Shown: positions 1-5,376, numbered from the stretch's first letter. The stretch: 7,102 bases of DNA from Prevotella sp. UBA4339 (GCA_002393725.1 DGTJ01000114.1:1-7102), one strand, 5' to 3'. Notes: generated by a model from the letters alone, not told the origin. Numbers and translations: made by a program.

Positions 1-789
1 AAGGCTGGTGACTCACCCGAAGCCAACGACACCACGGTCATCGCCACAAGCCAGGATTCCGACACGACGGCTACCGGTCAGCCAGGTTCCCCTGCCCTGC
101 CGCCTGTCTTCCAGACCATGGGCAAGGTGGTGGCTGCACGCTATGCCGACGTGAAGTTTGAGGCCGTCCTGCCAGTGGTGCGCGTCATGGTACGTAATGG
201 AGACCGAGTGCGCCAGGGGCAGCTGCTGGCCGAGCAGGATGCGCGGAAGCAGGAGAATGCCGTAGAGCAGCATCAGCGCGAGATAGAGCAGGCCCGCCTC
301 CAGATGCAGGAAGTGATCATCTCACAGGGATACGACCCCGAGCAGATGGACCGCGTGCCCCAGCGTGTGCGACATATCGCAGAGGTCAAGAGTGGTCTGC
401 TGATTGCCCAGAACAAGCTGGCGGCAGCGCGCAACGAGTTGAATACCACCCGCGTGACGGCTCCCTTCGACGGCATCGTGGCTAATGTCACGGCACATGC
501 CGGCCAGTTGGCACAGACAGGGGATGTGGTGTGTCGCATCATCTCACCGCAGCAGATGGAGGTGGAGTTTCGGGTAATGGAGAGCGACCTTGGCCGCTTT
601 CCCATAGGCACAGCCATCAGCGTGGTGCCCGTAGCCGACGAGCATGCCCTTTATGGCGCCAAGGTGACGGAGATTAATCCCGTGGTCGATGAGCAAGGCA
701 CCGTCATGCTCAGAGCCCGTGTGGCTACGCCCAACAGCCTCTTCGACGGCATGCACGTGTCTGTAAACCTAAAAACACCCCAGCCATGA
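1..789 (+). CDS. Periplasmic adaptor subunit of an efflux pump (HlyD/RND membrane fusion protein), 5' end missing
   Basis: The reading frame is open from the first base and ends with TGA at 787-789, so 262 residues of a longer protein are visible; the ATG at 118 is internal to the domain and is not the real start. Visible in order: a low-complexity Ser/Thr/Asp/Pro linker (residues 1-35), the first half of a lipoyl-like barrel-sandwich (GKVVAARYADVKFEA ... VRNGDRVRQGQLLAEQD), a Gln/Glu/Arg-rich alpha-helical hairpin (about 80-145), the second half of the sandwich with the family hallmark TRVTAPFDGIVANVTAHAGQ, and a beta-barrel/membrane-proximal part ending FDGMHVSVNLKTPQP. Such proteins bridge an inner-membrane pump to an outer-membrane channel in the periplasm. 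The stop overlaps the start of the TolC-like gene (ATGA), which indicates translational coupling and a shared operon. The lipoprotein or membrane-anchor N-terminus lies outside the window, and the substrate cannot be inferred. Confidence 0.93.
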   Translation, partial: KAGDSPEANDTTVIATSQDSDTTATGQPGSPALPPVFQTMGKVVAARYADVKFEAVLPVVRVMVRNGDRVRQGQLLAEQDARKQENAVEQHQREIEQARLQMQEVIISQGYDPEQMDRVPQRVRHIAEVKSGLLIAQNKLAAARNELNTTRVTAPFDGIVANVTAHAGQLAQTGDVVCRIISPQQMEVEFRVMESDLGRFPIGTAISVVPVADEHALYGAKVTEINPVVDEQGTVMLRARVATPNSLFDGMHVSVNLKTPQP

Positions 790-2237
790 GACATTTCGCC
801 ATCGCTCTGATGCTCTGCAGCATCCTCACAGTCATGGCCCAGACTACGGTTCGCCTCGACCTGGAGCGCACCGTCGAGCTGGCTACCGACAGCAGCCTCA
901 CTGCCGACCGCTATCGCAGCGTGTTCCACGAGGCACGCTACGCCTGGCTCTCATGGATGGCTGGTCGCAAGCTGCAACTGGAGCTGAGCACCACCCCGCT
1001 GAACTTCGAGCAACTCATGACCCAGCGATATGTCAGCGACACCGACAACGACGAGTATCGCCAGCAGAAACGACTGCTGTCAAGCGCCAGCGTGCAGGCC
1101 CAGCAGGTGATGGAGCCGTGGGGCGGCTCTTTCTATGCCTCGACGGGACTGGCCTACCTCGGCAACTACGGTGACTTTACCCAGCACCAGTTTGCCGTCA
1201 CGCCCGTCCGCGTGGGCTATCGACAGGAACTGCTGGGATACAACCCCTACCGCTGGAACCGCCAGACCGAACCCATGCGACTCACGGTGGCACAGCAGCA
1301 GATGAACTATTCTGTGGAGCAGACGGCTGCCGAGGCTGTCAAGCGATTCTTTCTACTGGCTGTGACGCAAGAGCAGCTGAAGATGGCGCAGGAGCAGATA
1401 CAGTCGTGCGACACCATCCTCGCCATCGGCAACCGCCGTTTCCGCATTGCGTCTATCTCAAAGGCTGAACTCAACATCCTGACACTGCAACGCTCGCTTG
1501 CCGCCACCACCCTGAAGAGCGCCCAACTGAGCCATCAGCAGGCAGTGAGAAGTCTGGCCGTCTGGCTGGGTATGGACGAGCAAACCCGCCTGGAACTGAT
1601 CATTCCCTCTGTATTGCCCAGTCTGGAGGTGACTGCCAGCGATGCCATAGCCCATGCCTCACGCAACAATCCCAACTATCTGTCCATGCAACTCAAAGAG
1701 CTGGAAGCCCGACGCGACGCTGAACAGCTGAAGCGCAAGAAGGGGCTCAACGCCAGCATCGATGCCTCGATAGGTCTCAACCAGGTGGCAGAAAACTTCG
1801 GTCATGCCTTTCGAAGTCCACTGGTGCAGAATCAGGTGATGGTAAGCCTCACCGTGCCTATCGTCGATCACGGCAAGAAGCGCAATGCCTGGCTCGCGGC
1901 ACAGAGTAAGGCTGAGACGGCTGCGCACCAGCGTGAGGAGCAGCGACGCGACACCGAACTGGATGTCATGCAGACCGTGACAGAGGTTGACCAGCGGCAG
2001 TCGATGGTCGGCGATGCCCAACGCTCGCTGCAGATTGCCGAGGATGCCTATACCGCCATGCTGCAACGTTTCATCAGAGGTCAGGCCAACGTCAACGACC
2101 TGTCGCTGGCACAACAGTACTGGCAGACGGCGCGAGTCGAACAGGTCAAGGCATTGCAGGATTTCTGGAACAGCTATTTCCATCTGCGCCTGCTCACACT
2201 CTACGACTATCTCAAACGGGAACCTATTCGCCACTGA
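786..2237 (+). CDS. TolC-family outer membrane efflux protein
   Basis: This 483-residue protein starts with a clear signal peptide (MRHFAIALMLCSILTVMAQ, probable cleavage after the Ala or Gln near residue 18-19). The mature protein has the TolC/OEP layout: two repeats of long amphipathic helices rich in Gln, Glu, Ala and Arg separated by beta-strand segments. The first repeat contains the strand-like GGSFYASTGLAYLG and FAVTPVRVGYRQEL; the second contains LNASIDASIGLNQ and QVMVSLTVPIVDHGKKRNAW, the last being typical of family members. The length fits the usual 400-500 residues. The product should form a trimeric beta-barrel with a periplasmic tunnel that docks onto the adaptor encoded immediately upstream. 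The start is fixed by the ATGA overlap with the adaptor stop. The inner-membrane transporter is not in view and may lie upstream of position 1. The antisense frames in this gene are shadows caused by its GC-rich codon use. Confidence 0.95.
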   Translation: MRHFAIALMLCSILTVMAQTTVRLDLERTVELATDSSLTADRYRSVFHEARYAWLSWMAGRKLQLELSTTPLNFEQLMTQRYVSDTDNDEYRQQKRLLSSASVQAQQVMEPWGGSFYASTGLAYLGNYGDFTQHQFAVTPVRVGYRQELLGYNPYRWNRQTEPMRLTVAQQQMNYSVEQTAAEAVKRFFLLAVTQEQLKMAQEQIQSCDTILAIGNRRFRIASISKAELNILTLQRSLAATTLKSAQLSHQQAVRSLAVWLGMDEQTRLELIIPSVLPSLEVTASDAIAHASRNNPNYLSMQLKELEARRDAEQLKRKKGLNASIDASIGLNQVAENFGHAFRSPLVQNQVMVSLTVPIVDHGKKRNAWLAAQSKAETAAHQREEQRRDTELDVMQTVTEVDQRQSMVGDAQRSLQIAEDAYTAMLQRFIRGQANVNDLSLAQQYWQTARVEQVKALQDFWNSYFHLRLLTLYDYLKREPIRH

Positions 2238-2306
2238 CGCGACAGTTTGGGGGAGCGATTTCAGCAGATTGTCGCAAATGCGCTGCCGTGTTAAATAAAG
2301 ACCTGG
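2238..2306. other. Short convergent intergenic gap after the efflux operon
   Basis: This 69-bp gap separates two convergent stops. A weak inverted repeat, GCGACA (2239-2244) and TGTCGC (2270-2275) with a 25-nt loop, is present but has no T-run, so a terminator is not supported with any strength. It marks the change from GC-rich efflux genes to lower-GC accessory DNA. Confidence 0.4.
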
Positions 2307-2945
2307 CTAAATATGCTTAATCTCTGCATCAACCACAAAGATGTCGCCATCCTCGTCAACAAGGACGTTACGAGGAACAAGGTCCCATACCTCATACGCT
2401 CCATTAGAGAAACGCCCCTCTTGGGTAGTCTTCTCGAAACCAAGAGCTGCCATGTAGGTGTCTATCATAACCTGTGTGGCAGGATGGGCATTGGCAATGC
2501 GTGGCTGGGTAATGACTGGCTGAACCGTGCGGCCATCAAAGCCGGCAAAACCATAGAAGGAATAGGCTGTGTCAGGGAAAAGAAGATTGTGCATCAGAAT
2601 CTTTCTAAGCAGGGCTACGATACTGCCGCTGTTCAAAAGATTGTTTACCTTAAAAATAAGTTTTTCGGCTACATAAGTGTCATTCTCATTCCCACTTGGT
2701 CCAGGTACACCCAAGTCGAAAATGTCCATCATAGGAATCCAATAGCCACCAGCTTTAGCTATTTGTTCAGCAGCACGCTGTTCTGCCTCAAAATGACTTA
2801 CATCTGCTTGGCTATCTCGAAGTTGCGCTTCATGTATTGTGCAAAGTCGCTTGAGCTCATCGGCGATTGCTGCGATGCGGCTATTTTCCGCATCTTGCGC
2901 TCCGTTGCTTCCTTGTGGAACTGGTTGAGATATGTCATGACTCAT
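2307..2945 (-). CDS. Small stand-alone protein resembling the polyvalent-protein kinase-like domain
   Basis: The 212-residue protein has a charged, probably helical N-terminal part (about residues 20-62, Glu/Gln/Ala rich) and a C-terminal part resembling the Ser/Thr/Tyr kinase-like domain of polyvalent proteins (Kinase-PolyVal type). Supporting features are a strand with a Lys candidate (NDTYVAEKLIFKVNNL, about 88-103), a helix followed by PDTAYSFYGFAGF and a strand RTVQPVITQPRI, and at the very end WDLVPRNVL then GDIFVVDAEIKHI. D188 and N193 have the Asp-x4-Asn spacing of a kinase catalytic loop, and D206 sits where the metal-binding DFG Asp would be. The protein ends right after that Asp, so no substrate lobe remains. 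The ATG at 2945 lies about 17-24 nt downstream of a good minus-strand promoter, so the start is well supported. Family assignment is from memory of the motif pattern; activity is inferred. Polyvalent proteins are linked to phages and conjugative elements, which fits an accessory region. Confidence 0.72.
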   Translation of the reverse strand: MSHDISQPVPQGSNGAQDAENSRIAAIADELKRLCTIHEAQLRDSQADVSHFEAEQRAAEQIAKAGGYWIPMMDIFDLGVPGPSGNENDTYVAEKLIFKVNNLLNSGSIVALLRKILMHNLLFPDTAYSFYGFAGFDGRTVQPVITQPRIANAHPATQVMIDTYMAALGFEKTTQEGRFSNGAYEVWDLVPRNVLVDEDGDIFVVDAEIKHI

Positions 2946-2968
2946 CTTTGCTTAGAAATTAACAGGGG

Positions 2969-3000
2969 CAAAGTTACAACAATTTAGCGAAACAAACAAA
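2969..3000 (-). promoter_or_regulatory. Bacteroidetes-type promoter of the kinase-like gene
   Basis: Read on the minus strand, TTTG (3000-2997) is followed after 20 nt by TAACTTTG (2976-2969). This matches the -33/-7 consensus of the Bacteroidetes primary sigma factor. It leaves a leader of roughly 15-20 nt before the ATG at 2945. Confidence 0.8.
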
Positions 3001-3105
3001 TAAAACAATAAAAATCTTCCAATATGACAAGACTTGAAAAGCTACACTAGATGACAAGGCCAAAATAGTTGTTTACAATCGCAAATTTTAACGCCCCCTC
3101 ATGTT

Positions 3106-3126
3106 CACGGGATCTGGTTCCCCGTG
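3106..3126. repeat. Small hairpin, first of three consecutive dyads
   Basis: CACGGG (3106-3111) and CCCGTG (3121-3126) flank a 9-nt loop. It overlaps by 2 nt the next palindrome (3125-3147). No gene spans it, and its role is unknown. Confidence 0.5.
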
Positions 3127-3147
3127 CAAAGTGTCAGACACTTTGCA
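3125..3147. repeat. 23-bp perfect palindrome, copy 1 of a dispersed pair
   Basis: The palindrome has a single central A at 3136 and perfect 11-bp arms; its core is CAAAGTGTCAGACACTTTG. The same 19-bp core recurs at 5136-5154, where the outer arms differ but remain self-complementary. It lies in intergenic DNA downstream of the GH2 remnant. Confidence 0.85.
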
Positions 3148-3158
3148 AAGAATAACAA

Positions 3159-3186
3159 GAGGGTGTGTCAAAATAGGCACACCCTC
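3159..3186 (-). terminator. Terminator-like hairpin downstream of the GH2 remnant
   Basis: GAGGGTGTG (3159-3167) pairs perfectly with CACACCCTC (3178-3186), and a further C-G and a G-U pair close the loop to six A/T-rich bases. On the minus strand the stem is followed by TTGTTATTCTTT, giving a weak T-rich tail, and it lies 19 nt beyond the stop of the minus-strand GH2 remnant (3205). It is probably that gene's original terminator; an IS-end origin for the arm is also possible. Confidence 0.6.
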
Positions 3187-3204
3187 AATTCGTGGATGGG
3201 GGGG

Positions 3205-3366
3205 CTATTGAGTGGTGATGTTCAGGGTGCTGCTGGGGAGCTGATCGGATGAGCAGGTGAGGACTAGGGATGATGGCGAGCGGTGACTCTGAATGAGCAG
3301 CTGTGCCAGGCCGTTGAAAGCAGGGATGCTGAACTCATGGCAGTCGAGCTGCTTGGGATGATCAAA
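3205..3366 (-). pseudogene. 3' remnant of a glycoside hydrolase family 2 (beta-galactosidase-like) gene
   Basis: On the minus strand the frame runs from the edge of the 67-bp repeat to a TAG at 3205-3207 and encodes about 53 residues: FDHPKQLDCHEFSIPAF, then NGLAQLLIQS, then SLVLTCSSDQLPSSTLNITTQ. This follows the C-terminal end of GH2 beta-galactosidases (pattern: AFNG-x-A/C-x-V/L-I/V-QS ... L-x-L-T-A/C-S-S-x-x-L-x-S-x-x-L-x-I). Everything upstream of this final beta-sandwich segment is gone, replaced at 3367 by the repeat, so the fragment cannot make an enzyme. The ATG at 3411 that opens a 68-residue frame lies inside the repeat and is probably not a real start. Recognition is by pattern; a profile search would settle it. 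Confidence 0.62.
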
Positions 3367-3433
3367 TAGCCGTGGGGACAGATCCTGAGTCATAGCAGCC
3401 GTCATACCCAAGTACCTCTGTCCCAGCGACTAC
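3367..3433. repeat. 67-bp repeat, copy 1, between two gene remnants
   Basis: This segment starts TAGCCGTGGGGACAGATCCT and ends GTCCCAGCGACTAC. It is the same as 5513-5577 except for two extra bases (CT near 3417). Near its ends lies an inverted repeat, GGGACAGA (3375-3382) and TCTGTCCC (3417-3424). Unrelated sequence flanks each copy, and in both places the copy abuts a truncated gene. Confidence 0.9.
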
Positions 3434-3528
3434 ATCAAGATTCCATATACTCCCTCAACGGCACTCGTCGCAATGCAATGCAGAAGGGCGTGAGCATCGT
3501 GAATGGGAAAAAGATTATCACGAAGTAA
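3434..3528 (+). pseudogene. 3' remnant of a secreted-protein gene (C-terminal sorting-type tail)
   Basis: Immediately right of the repeat, a frame ending in TAA at 3526-3528 encodes SIYSLNGTRRNAMQKG then VSIVNGKKIITK. This is the characteristic C-terminal tail of many Prevotella/Bacteroides secreted proteins (pattern: IY-x-L-x-G-x-R ... KG-(I/V)-x-I-(I/V)-NGKK-(I/V)-x-x-K-stop), which resembles type IX secretion sorting tails. Only about 30 residues survive. The frame continues upstream through the repeat to a stop at 3367-3369, so no start codon or body is left. A terminator-like hairpin follows 20 nt later. The parent protein cannot be told from the tail; it could be any extracellular enzyme. 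Confidence 0.68.
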
Positions 3529-3547
3529 CAGCGAATCACATTGTTTC

Positions 3548-3590
3548 GGCGGGCGAAAGTGACAAAACGCAGCACTTCAGCCCGCCTTTT
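3548..3590 (+). terminator. Rho-independent-type terminator after the secreted-protein tail
   Basis: GGCGGGC (3548-3554) pairs with GCCCGCC (3580-3586). A small internal loop is followed by a second pairing, AAGTG (3557-3561) with CACTT (3573-3577). TTTT follows directly at 3587-3590. The position 20 nt after the stop at 3528 suggests it is the original terminator of the eroded gene. Confidence 0.72.
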
Positions 3591-3635
3591 CGCACTTTTA
3601 ACGCGAAAACCGCTCGTAATTTGCAAATATTTTTG

Positions 3636-3643
3636 TACCTTTG
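3636..3643 (+). promoter_or_regulatory. Bacteroidetes -7 promoter element for the retropepsin unit
   Basis: TACCTTTG matches TAnnTTTG in an A/T-rich setting (AATATTTTTG just upstream). No good TTTG is seen at the -33 distance, so only the -7 box is supported. A start site near 3650 would give a leader of about 20 nt before the ATG at 3671, and it rules out the TTG at 3641 as a start. Confidence 0.7.
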
Positions 3644-3670
3644 CATCCGAATATTCAAATACTTAACGTT

Positions 3671-3865
3671 ATGATGCAATTAGTAAGCAGCAATGGCACC
3701 GTGCTACTCGAACGCGAAAAGTCCTGTGCTACAAGGAGCAAGAACTCGACACTCCACGTCCGTCGTATGTCAAAGGGCATGAAGAAGACCGTCACTCCAC
3801 GGCTGATGAGTCGCGAGGAGTTCTTCACTAAAGTCCTGAAATCCACCGACGATGCCAACGTATAA
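3671..3865 (+). CDS. 64-aa basic protein encoded ahead of the retropepsin gene, function unknown
   Basis: I do not recognise this family. The start is taken as the first of two adjacent ATGs (3671, 3674), since the promoter's -7 box overlaps the earlier TTG at 3641. The product is small and basic: a strand-like N-terminus (MMQLVSSNGTVLLERE), a Lys/Arg-rich middle (LHVRRMSKGMKKTVTPRL) and an acidic-to-mixed tail (SREEFFTKVLKSTDDANV). It has no signal peptide and no membrane segment. It overlaps the protease gene by 14 nt (3852-3865), so the two are almost certainly co-transcribed and translationally linked. Inference: it could be a partner, regulator or substrate of the protease. A frame of this length can arise by chance, but the promoter placement and the overlap argue that it is real. 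Confidence 0.66.
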   Translation: MMQLVSSNGTVLLEREKSCATRSKNSTLHVRRMSKGMKKTVTPRLMSREEFFTKVLKSTDDANV

Positions 3866-4265
3866 GAAGGAATACCCTACATTGGTGGAGGACATTATGA
3901 CCGACTGCGACATCTATTCTGCCGACGGTCATAAGTTCCACACCGAACGTGCACTTTGGGACACGGGAGCCGACACCACCATCATATCCTCGCGCATAGT
4001 TACGGAACTGGCACTTCAGCCCTATAAGGCAGGAGGCATCAGCGGCATTGGCGGTGCAACTGGCTCGAATGTCTATCTTGTTCACGTGCTTACTCCTACT
4101 GGCGATTTTGTAGCCAATGTTGAAGTCATGGAAAACGACTTTGAGGACATCGATGTTCTTATTGGAATGGATGTCATCGTATTTGGCGACTTCCTCATCA
4201 CCAACAAGGACGGCAAGACCACCTTCCAGTTTCGCACACCCAGCGAGGGCGGCGTGGAACTTTAA
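3852..4265 (+). CDS. Retropepsin-like aspartic protease
   Basis: The 137-residue protein has the single-domain layout of retroviral-type and bacterial retropepsin-like proteases, which act as dimers with one catalytic Asp per chain. The active-site motif is LWDTGADTTIIS (residues 35-46), with Asp37 in the D-T-G-A triad. Next come a flap-like Gly-rich segment (YKAGGISGIGGATGS, about 57-71), a strand VEVMENDFEDIDVLIGMDVI, where the hydrophobic-hydrophobic-Gly signature (VLIGMD) expected after the second half occurs, and a closing strand pair (GDFLITNKDGKTTFQFRTPS). There is no signal peptide, so a cytoplasmic role is likely. The length matches stand-alone members. ATG 3852 lies inside the end of the 64-aa gene; no strong Shine-Dalgarno is needed in this group. 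The substrate is unknown. Confidence 0.85.
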   Translation: MPTYKKEYPTLVEDIMTDCDIYSADGHKFHTERALWDTGADTTIISSRIVTELALQPYKAGGISGIGGATGSNVYLVHVLTPTGDFVANVEVMENDFEDIDVLIGMDVIVFGDFLITNKDGKTTFQFRTPSEGGVEL

Positions 4266-4319
4266 AACGCAGAAACTCAATACACGCTTTGTTTATGCAC
4301 CACCGCAGAGAGTTAAATA

Positions 4320-4576
4320 ATCACAATACAGCGAAAAGAATGGATCAGGGGTCGGTTCTCTGACCCACTCGGACATGGATGCGCCGTAAAGCTCTACGGT
4401 TACATCAATGGTAAAGCTGTTGAGTTGACCCACGAACCTGCTTTTAATGTCGAATATGAAAAAGACAAAGTCAAGGTCGCTTGGTTGAGAAAGGATCTTT
4501 CGATATTGTCAGCTACAATACCAGTAACTTGTCCTACTGCCACAACTGCTTCCAAAATTTCATGATGAAGACATGA
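4320..4576 (+). pseudogene. Frameshifted small gene of unknown family
   Basis: Between the protease gene and the next promoter, coding-like sequence runs in two frames. The first, open from 4317 with no ATG, reads RFSDPLGHGCAVKLYGYING then KAVELTHEPAFNVEYEKDKV and KVAW. Around 4484 the sense moves to another frame, VEKGSFDIVSYNTSNLSYCH then NCFQNFMMKT, ending TGA at 4574-4576. Joined, they form a plausible protein of about 80 residues with a Cys-x2-Cys pair near the end. A single-base loss near TGGTTGAG would explain the shift. The absence of an in-frame ATG suggests the start is also damaged; a hairpin sits at that point (4349-4366). I do not recognise the family. A sequencing error is the main alternative for the frameshift. 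Confidence 0.5.
4349..4366. repeat. Short hairpin GGGTC/GACCC in the broken small gene
   Basis: GGGTC (4349-4353) and GACCC (4362-4366), with a G-U and a G-C pair inside, close a TTCT tetraloop. The motif TGACCC also occurs at the end of the second repeat region (CCCCTGACCC near 5595), so a small dispersed repeat is possible. Confidence 0.4.
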
Positions 4577-4667
4577 TTTTGCATGTTTTTTGCCGAAATT
4601 TGTATTATATAATAGGTAATATTAGTAAAAAAACTGGTTATCTGTGTTTTTATTCGGAAAAACTTTG

Positions 4668-4675
4668 TATCTTTG
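4668..4675 (+). promoter_or_regulatory. Bacteroidetes -7 promoter element for the DUF4160/DUF2442 pair
   Basis: TATCTTTG is a perfect TAnnTTTG box. The expected -33 region is only weakly T-rich (TGTGTTTT around 4643-4650). It is preceded by about 100 bp of A/T-rich DNA with no gene. The ATG at 4689 is just 14 nt from the box, so the leader would be very short, under 10 nt. Confidence 0.75.
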
Positions 4676-4688
4676 CGCAGACAATTAG

Positions 4689-4874
4689 ATGCACATCCAC
4701 GTGCTCTGTGGCTGTCATGAGGCCAAGTTCTGGCTGGAGCCACAGGTAGAACTGGCCAGAAACACAGGCATTCCCGAACACAAGTTAAATGAAATCAAGA
4801 AAATTGTAGAGAAATATGCTGACAACTTCAAAGAGCAATTCCGCCAGCACATCGGCAAGCGTATTAATGATTAA
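4689..4874 (+). CDS. DUF4160-family protein, short at its N-terminus
   Basis: The 61-residue product reads HIHVLCGCHEAKFWLEP, then VELARNTGIPEHKLNEIKKI, then a charged helix VEKYADNFKEQF. This is the DUF4160 pattern: a His-x-His-Val strand, a Gly/Glu-Ala-Lys-Phe-Trp-Leu-Glu-Pro core, then two helices. Typical family members carry about 20 more residues before His-x-His (a strand ending in a Pro-Pro-His motif); here a TAG stands directly before the ATG, so that segment is absent. Either this is a naturally short form or the 5' end was lost and the present promoter drives the remainder. It is followed with an 8-nt overlap by a DUF2442 gene, the partner commonly seen with DUF4160; such pairs have been proposed to be toxin-antitoxin-like. 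No catalytic activity is established. Confidence 0.75.
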   Translation: MHIHVLCGCHEAKFWLEPQVELARNTGIPEHKLNEIKKIVEKYADNFKEQFRQHIGKRIND

Positions 4875-5106
4875 CGCGCAGGGCATCATGCTCTCTGTGC
4901 AAGGTCAAGACTATTTCTTGTCATATAATCGTATCCCTTGGATGCAGGACGCCCCCATTCGCAGCGTCTTGAATGTGCAGATGAGTGGCCCCGAAGCAAT
5001 TGAGTGGCCTGACCTTGATGTCGATCTCGAACTCGATAGTCTCCGCCACCCTGAGCGTTATCCGCTTGTTATCAAGCGGAACGAATTGGATTTCGTAGGT
5101 TTGTAA
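4867..5106 (+). CDS. DUF2442-family protein
   Basis: The 79-residue product carries the DUF2442 signature throughout: a strand MLSVQGQDYFLSYNRIPW, then FKD-like MQDAPIRSVLNVQMSGPEAI, then WPDLDVDLELDSLRHPERYP. The Tyr-Phe-Leu-Ser, Pro-Trp, Asp-Ala-Pro and Trp-Pro-Asp-Leu-Asp-Val-Asp-Leu blocks are the conserved ones. I chose the ATG at 4867 (Met-Ile-Asn-Ala) over the in-frame ATG at 4816, because the earlier start adds a Ser/Thr-rich stretch that is a shadow of the DUF4160 frame and the family domain begins near 4867. The 8-nt overlap with the DUF4160 stop indicates translational coupling. The function is not established; small DUF2442 proteins are often encoded next to DUF4160. Confidence 0.85.
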   Translation: MINAQGIMLSVQGQDYFLSYNRIPWMQDAPIRSVLNVQMSGPEAIEWPDLDVDLELDSLRHPERYPLVIKRNELDFVGL

Positions 5107-5131
5107 TTTAATGCAGAAATAGTAATGAGCG

Positions 5132-5158
5132 TGCTCAAAGTGTCAGACACTTTGAGCA
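5132..5158. repeat. 27-bp perfect palindrome, copy 2 of the dispersed pair
   Basis: This perfect dyad is centred on A5145 with 13-bp arms. It shares the 19-bp core CAAAGTGTCAGACACTTTG with 3127-3145, but the outer arms read TGCT/AGCA instead of TG/CA. It lies 25 nt after the DUF2442 stop. Without a T-run it is not a standard terminator, although it could act as a 3' stabilising or processing hairpin. Confidence 0.85.
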
Positions 5159-5318
5159 GTCGTTGTCACCGAAACCACTTGGAGGCCCGGATGTCCCCCA
5201 AAGACGCTACCATGAACTGATGGCTGATCCAAAACTGTTAGGCTCAAAGGGAAAGAAATGGCAGCAGGCGAAGCAGATAGTTGAGCATTGGACAGTCAGA
5301 CTGTCTCAATCTTTGTGA
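5159..5318 (+). other. Coding-like stretch of uncertain status after the DUF2442 gene
   Basis: One frame is open from 5112 to a TGA at 5316-5318. It contains a plausible peptide, PKPLGGPDVPQRRYHELMAD then PKLLGSKGKKWQQAKQIVEH, with an internal ATG at 5220 that would give 32 residues. Amino-acid use looks protein-like (helical, Lys/Gln rich), but there is no promoter, the frame runs through the palindrome at 5132, and I recognise no family. It is most likely the 3' remnant of a lost gene, or else chance. Confidence 0.3.
5291..5305. repeat. 15-bp perfect palindrome
   Basis: GACAGTC, a central A, then GACTGTC. The layout (odd length, central A, TC-A-GA heart) is the same as in the larger palindromes at 3125 and 5132, but the arms differ. 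It lies at the end of the uncertain coding-like stretch. Confidence 0.6.
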
Positions 5319-5376
5319 GGATTTTGTCAAATAGAGAAAGAAAAACAATGAGAATATTGACATTTTTGCCGAAAAA

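Noticed and set aside
273..617. A 114-codon minus-strand frame inside the adaptor gene
   Set aside because: The plus-strand frame carries the TAPFDGIV hallmark and operon overlap; the antisense peptide is Ser/Thr/Cys-rich and featureless.
1659..2234. A 191-codon minus-strand frame inside the TolC gene
   Set aside because: It is a shadow of GC-rich coding on the other strand; the TolC reading has a signal peptide and family motifs, this one has none.
2313..2987. A 224-codon plus-strand frame opposite the kinase-like gene
   Set aside because: It is antisense to a gene with a good promoter and recognisable motifs, its peptide is Cys/Leu/Ile-rich without domain features, and no plus-strand promoter precedes it.
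3159..3186. The hairpin as an insertion-sequence terminal repeat
   Set aside because: The arm resembles sequences seen at IS ends, but no transposase or second end is in view, and its position after the GH2 stop fits a terminator.
3205..3411. A 68-codon minus-strand gene starting at 3411
   Set aside because: Its first 15 codons lie in the dispersed repeat; only the later part is real protein sequence, best read as a GH2 3' remnant.
3828..4280. A 150-codon minus-strand frame opposite the retropepsin gene
   Set aside because: It lies antisense to a protease with an intact active-site motif and lacks a promoter or recognisable domain.
4816..4866. An upstream ATG at 4816 as the start of the DUF2442 gene
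   Set aside because: The added 17 residues are Ser/Thr-rich, come from another frame of the DUF4160 gene and are not part of the family domain.
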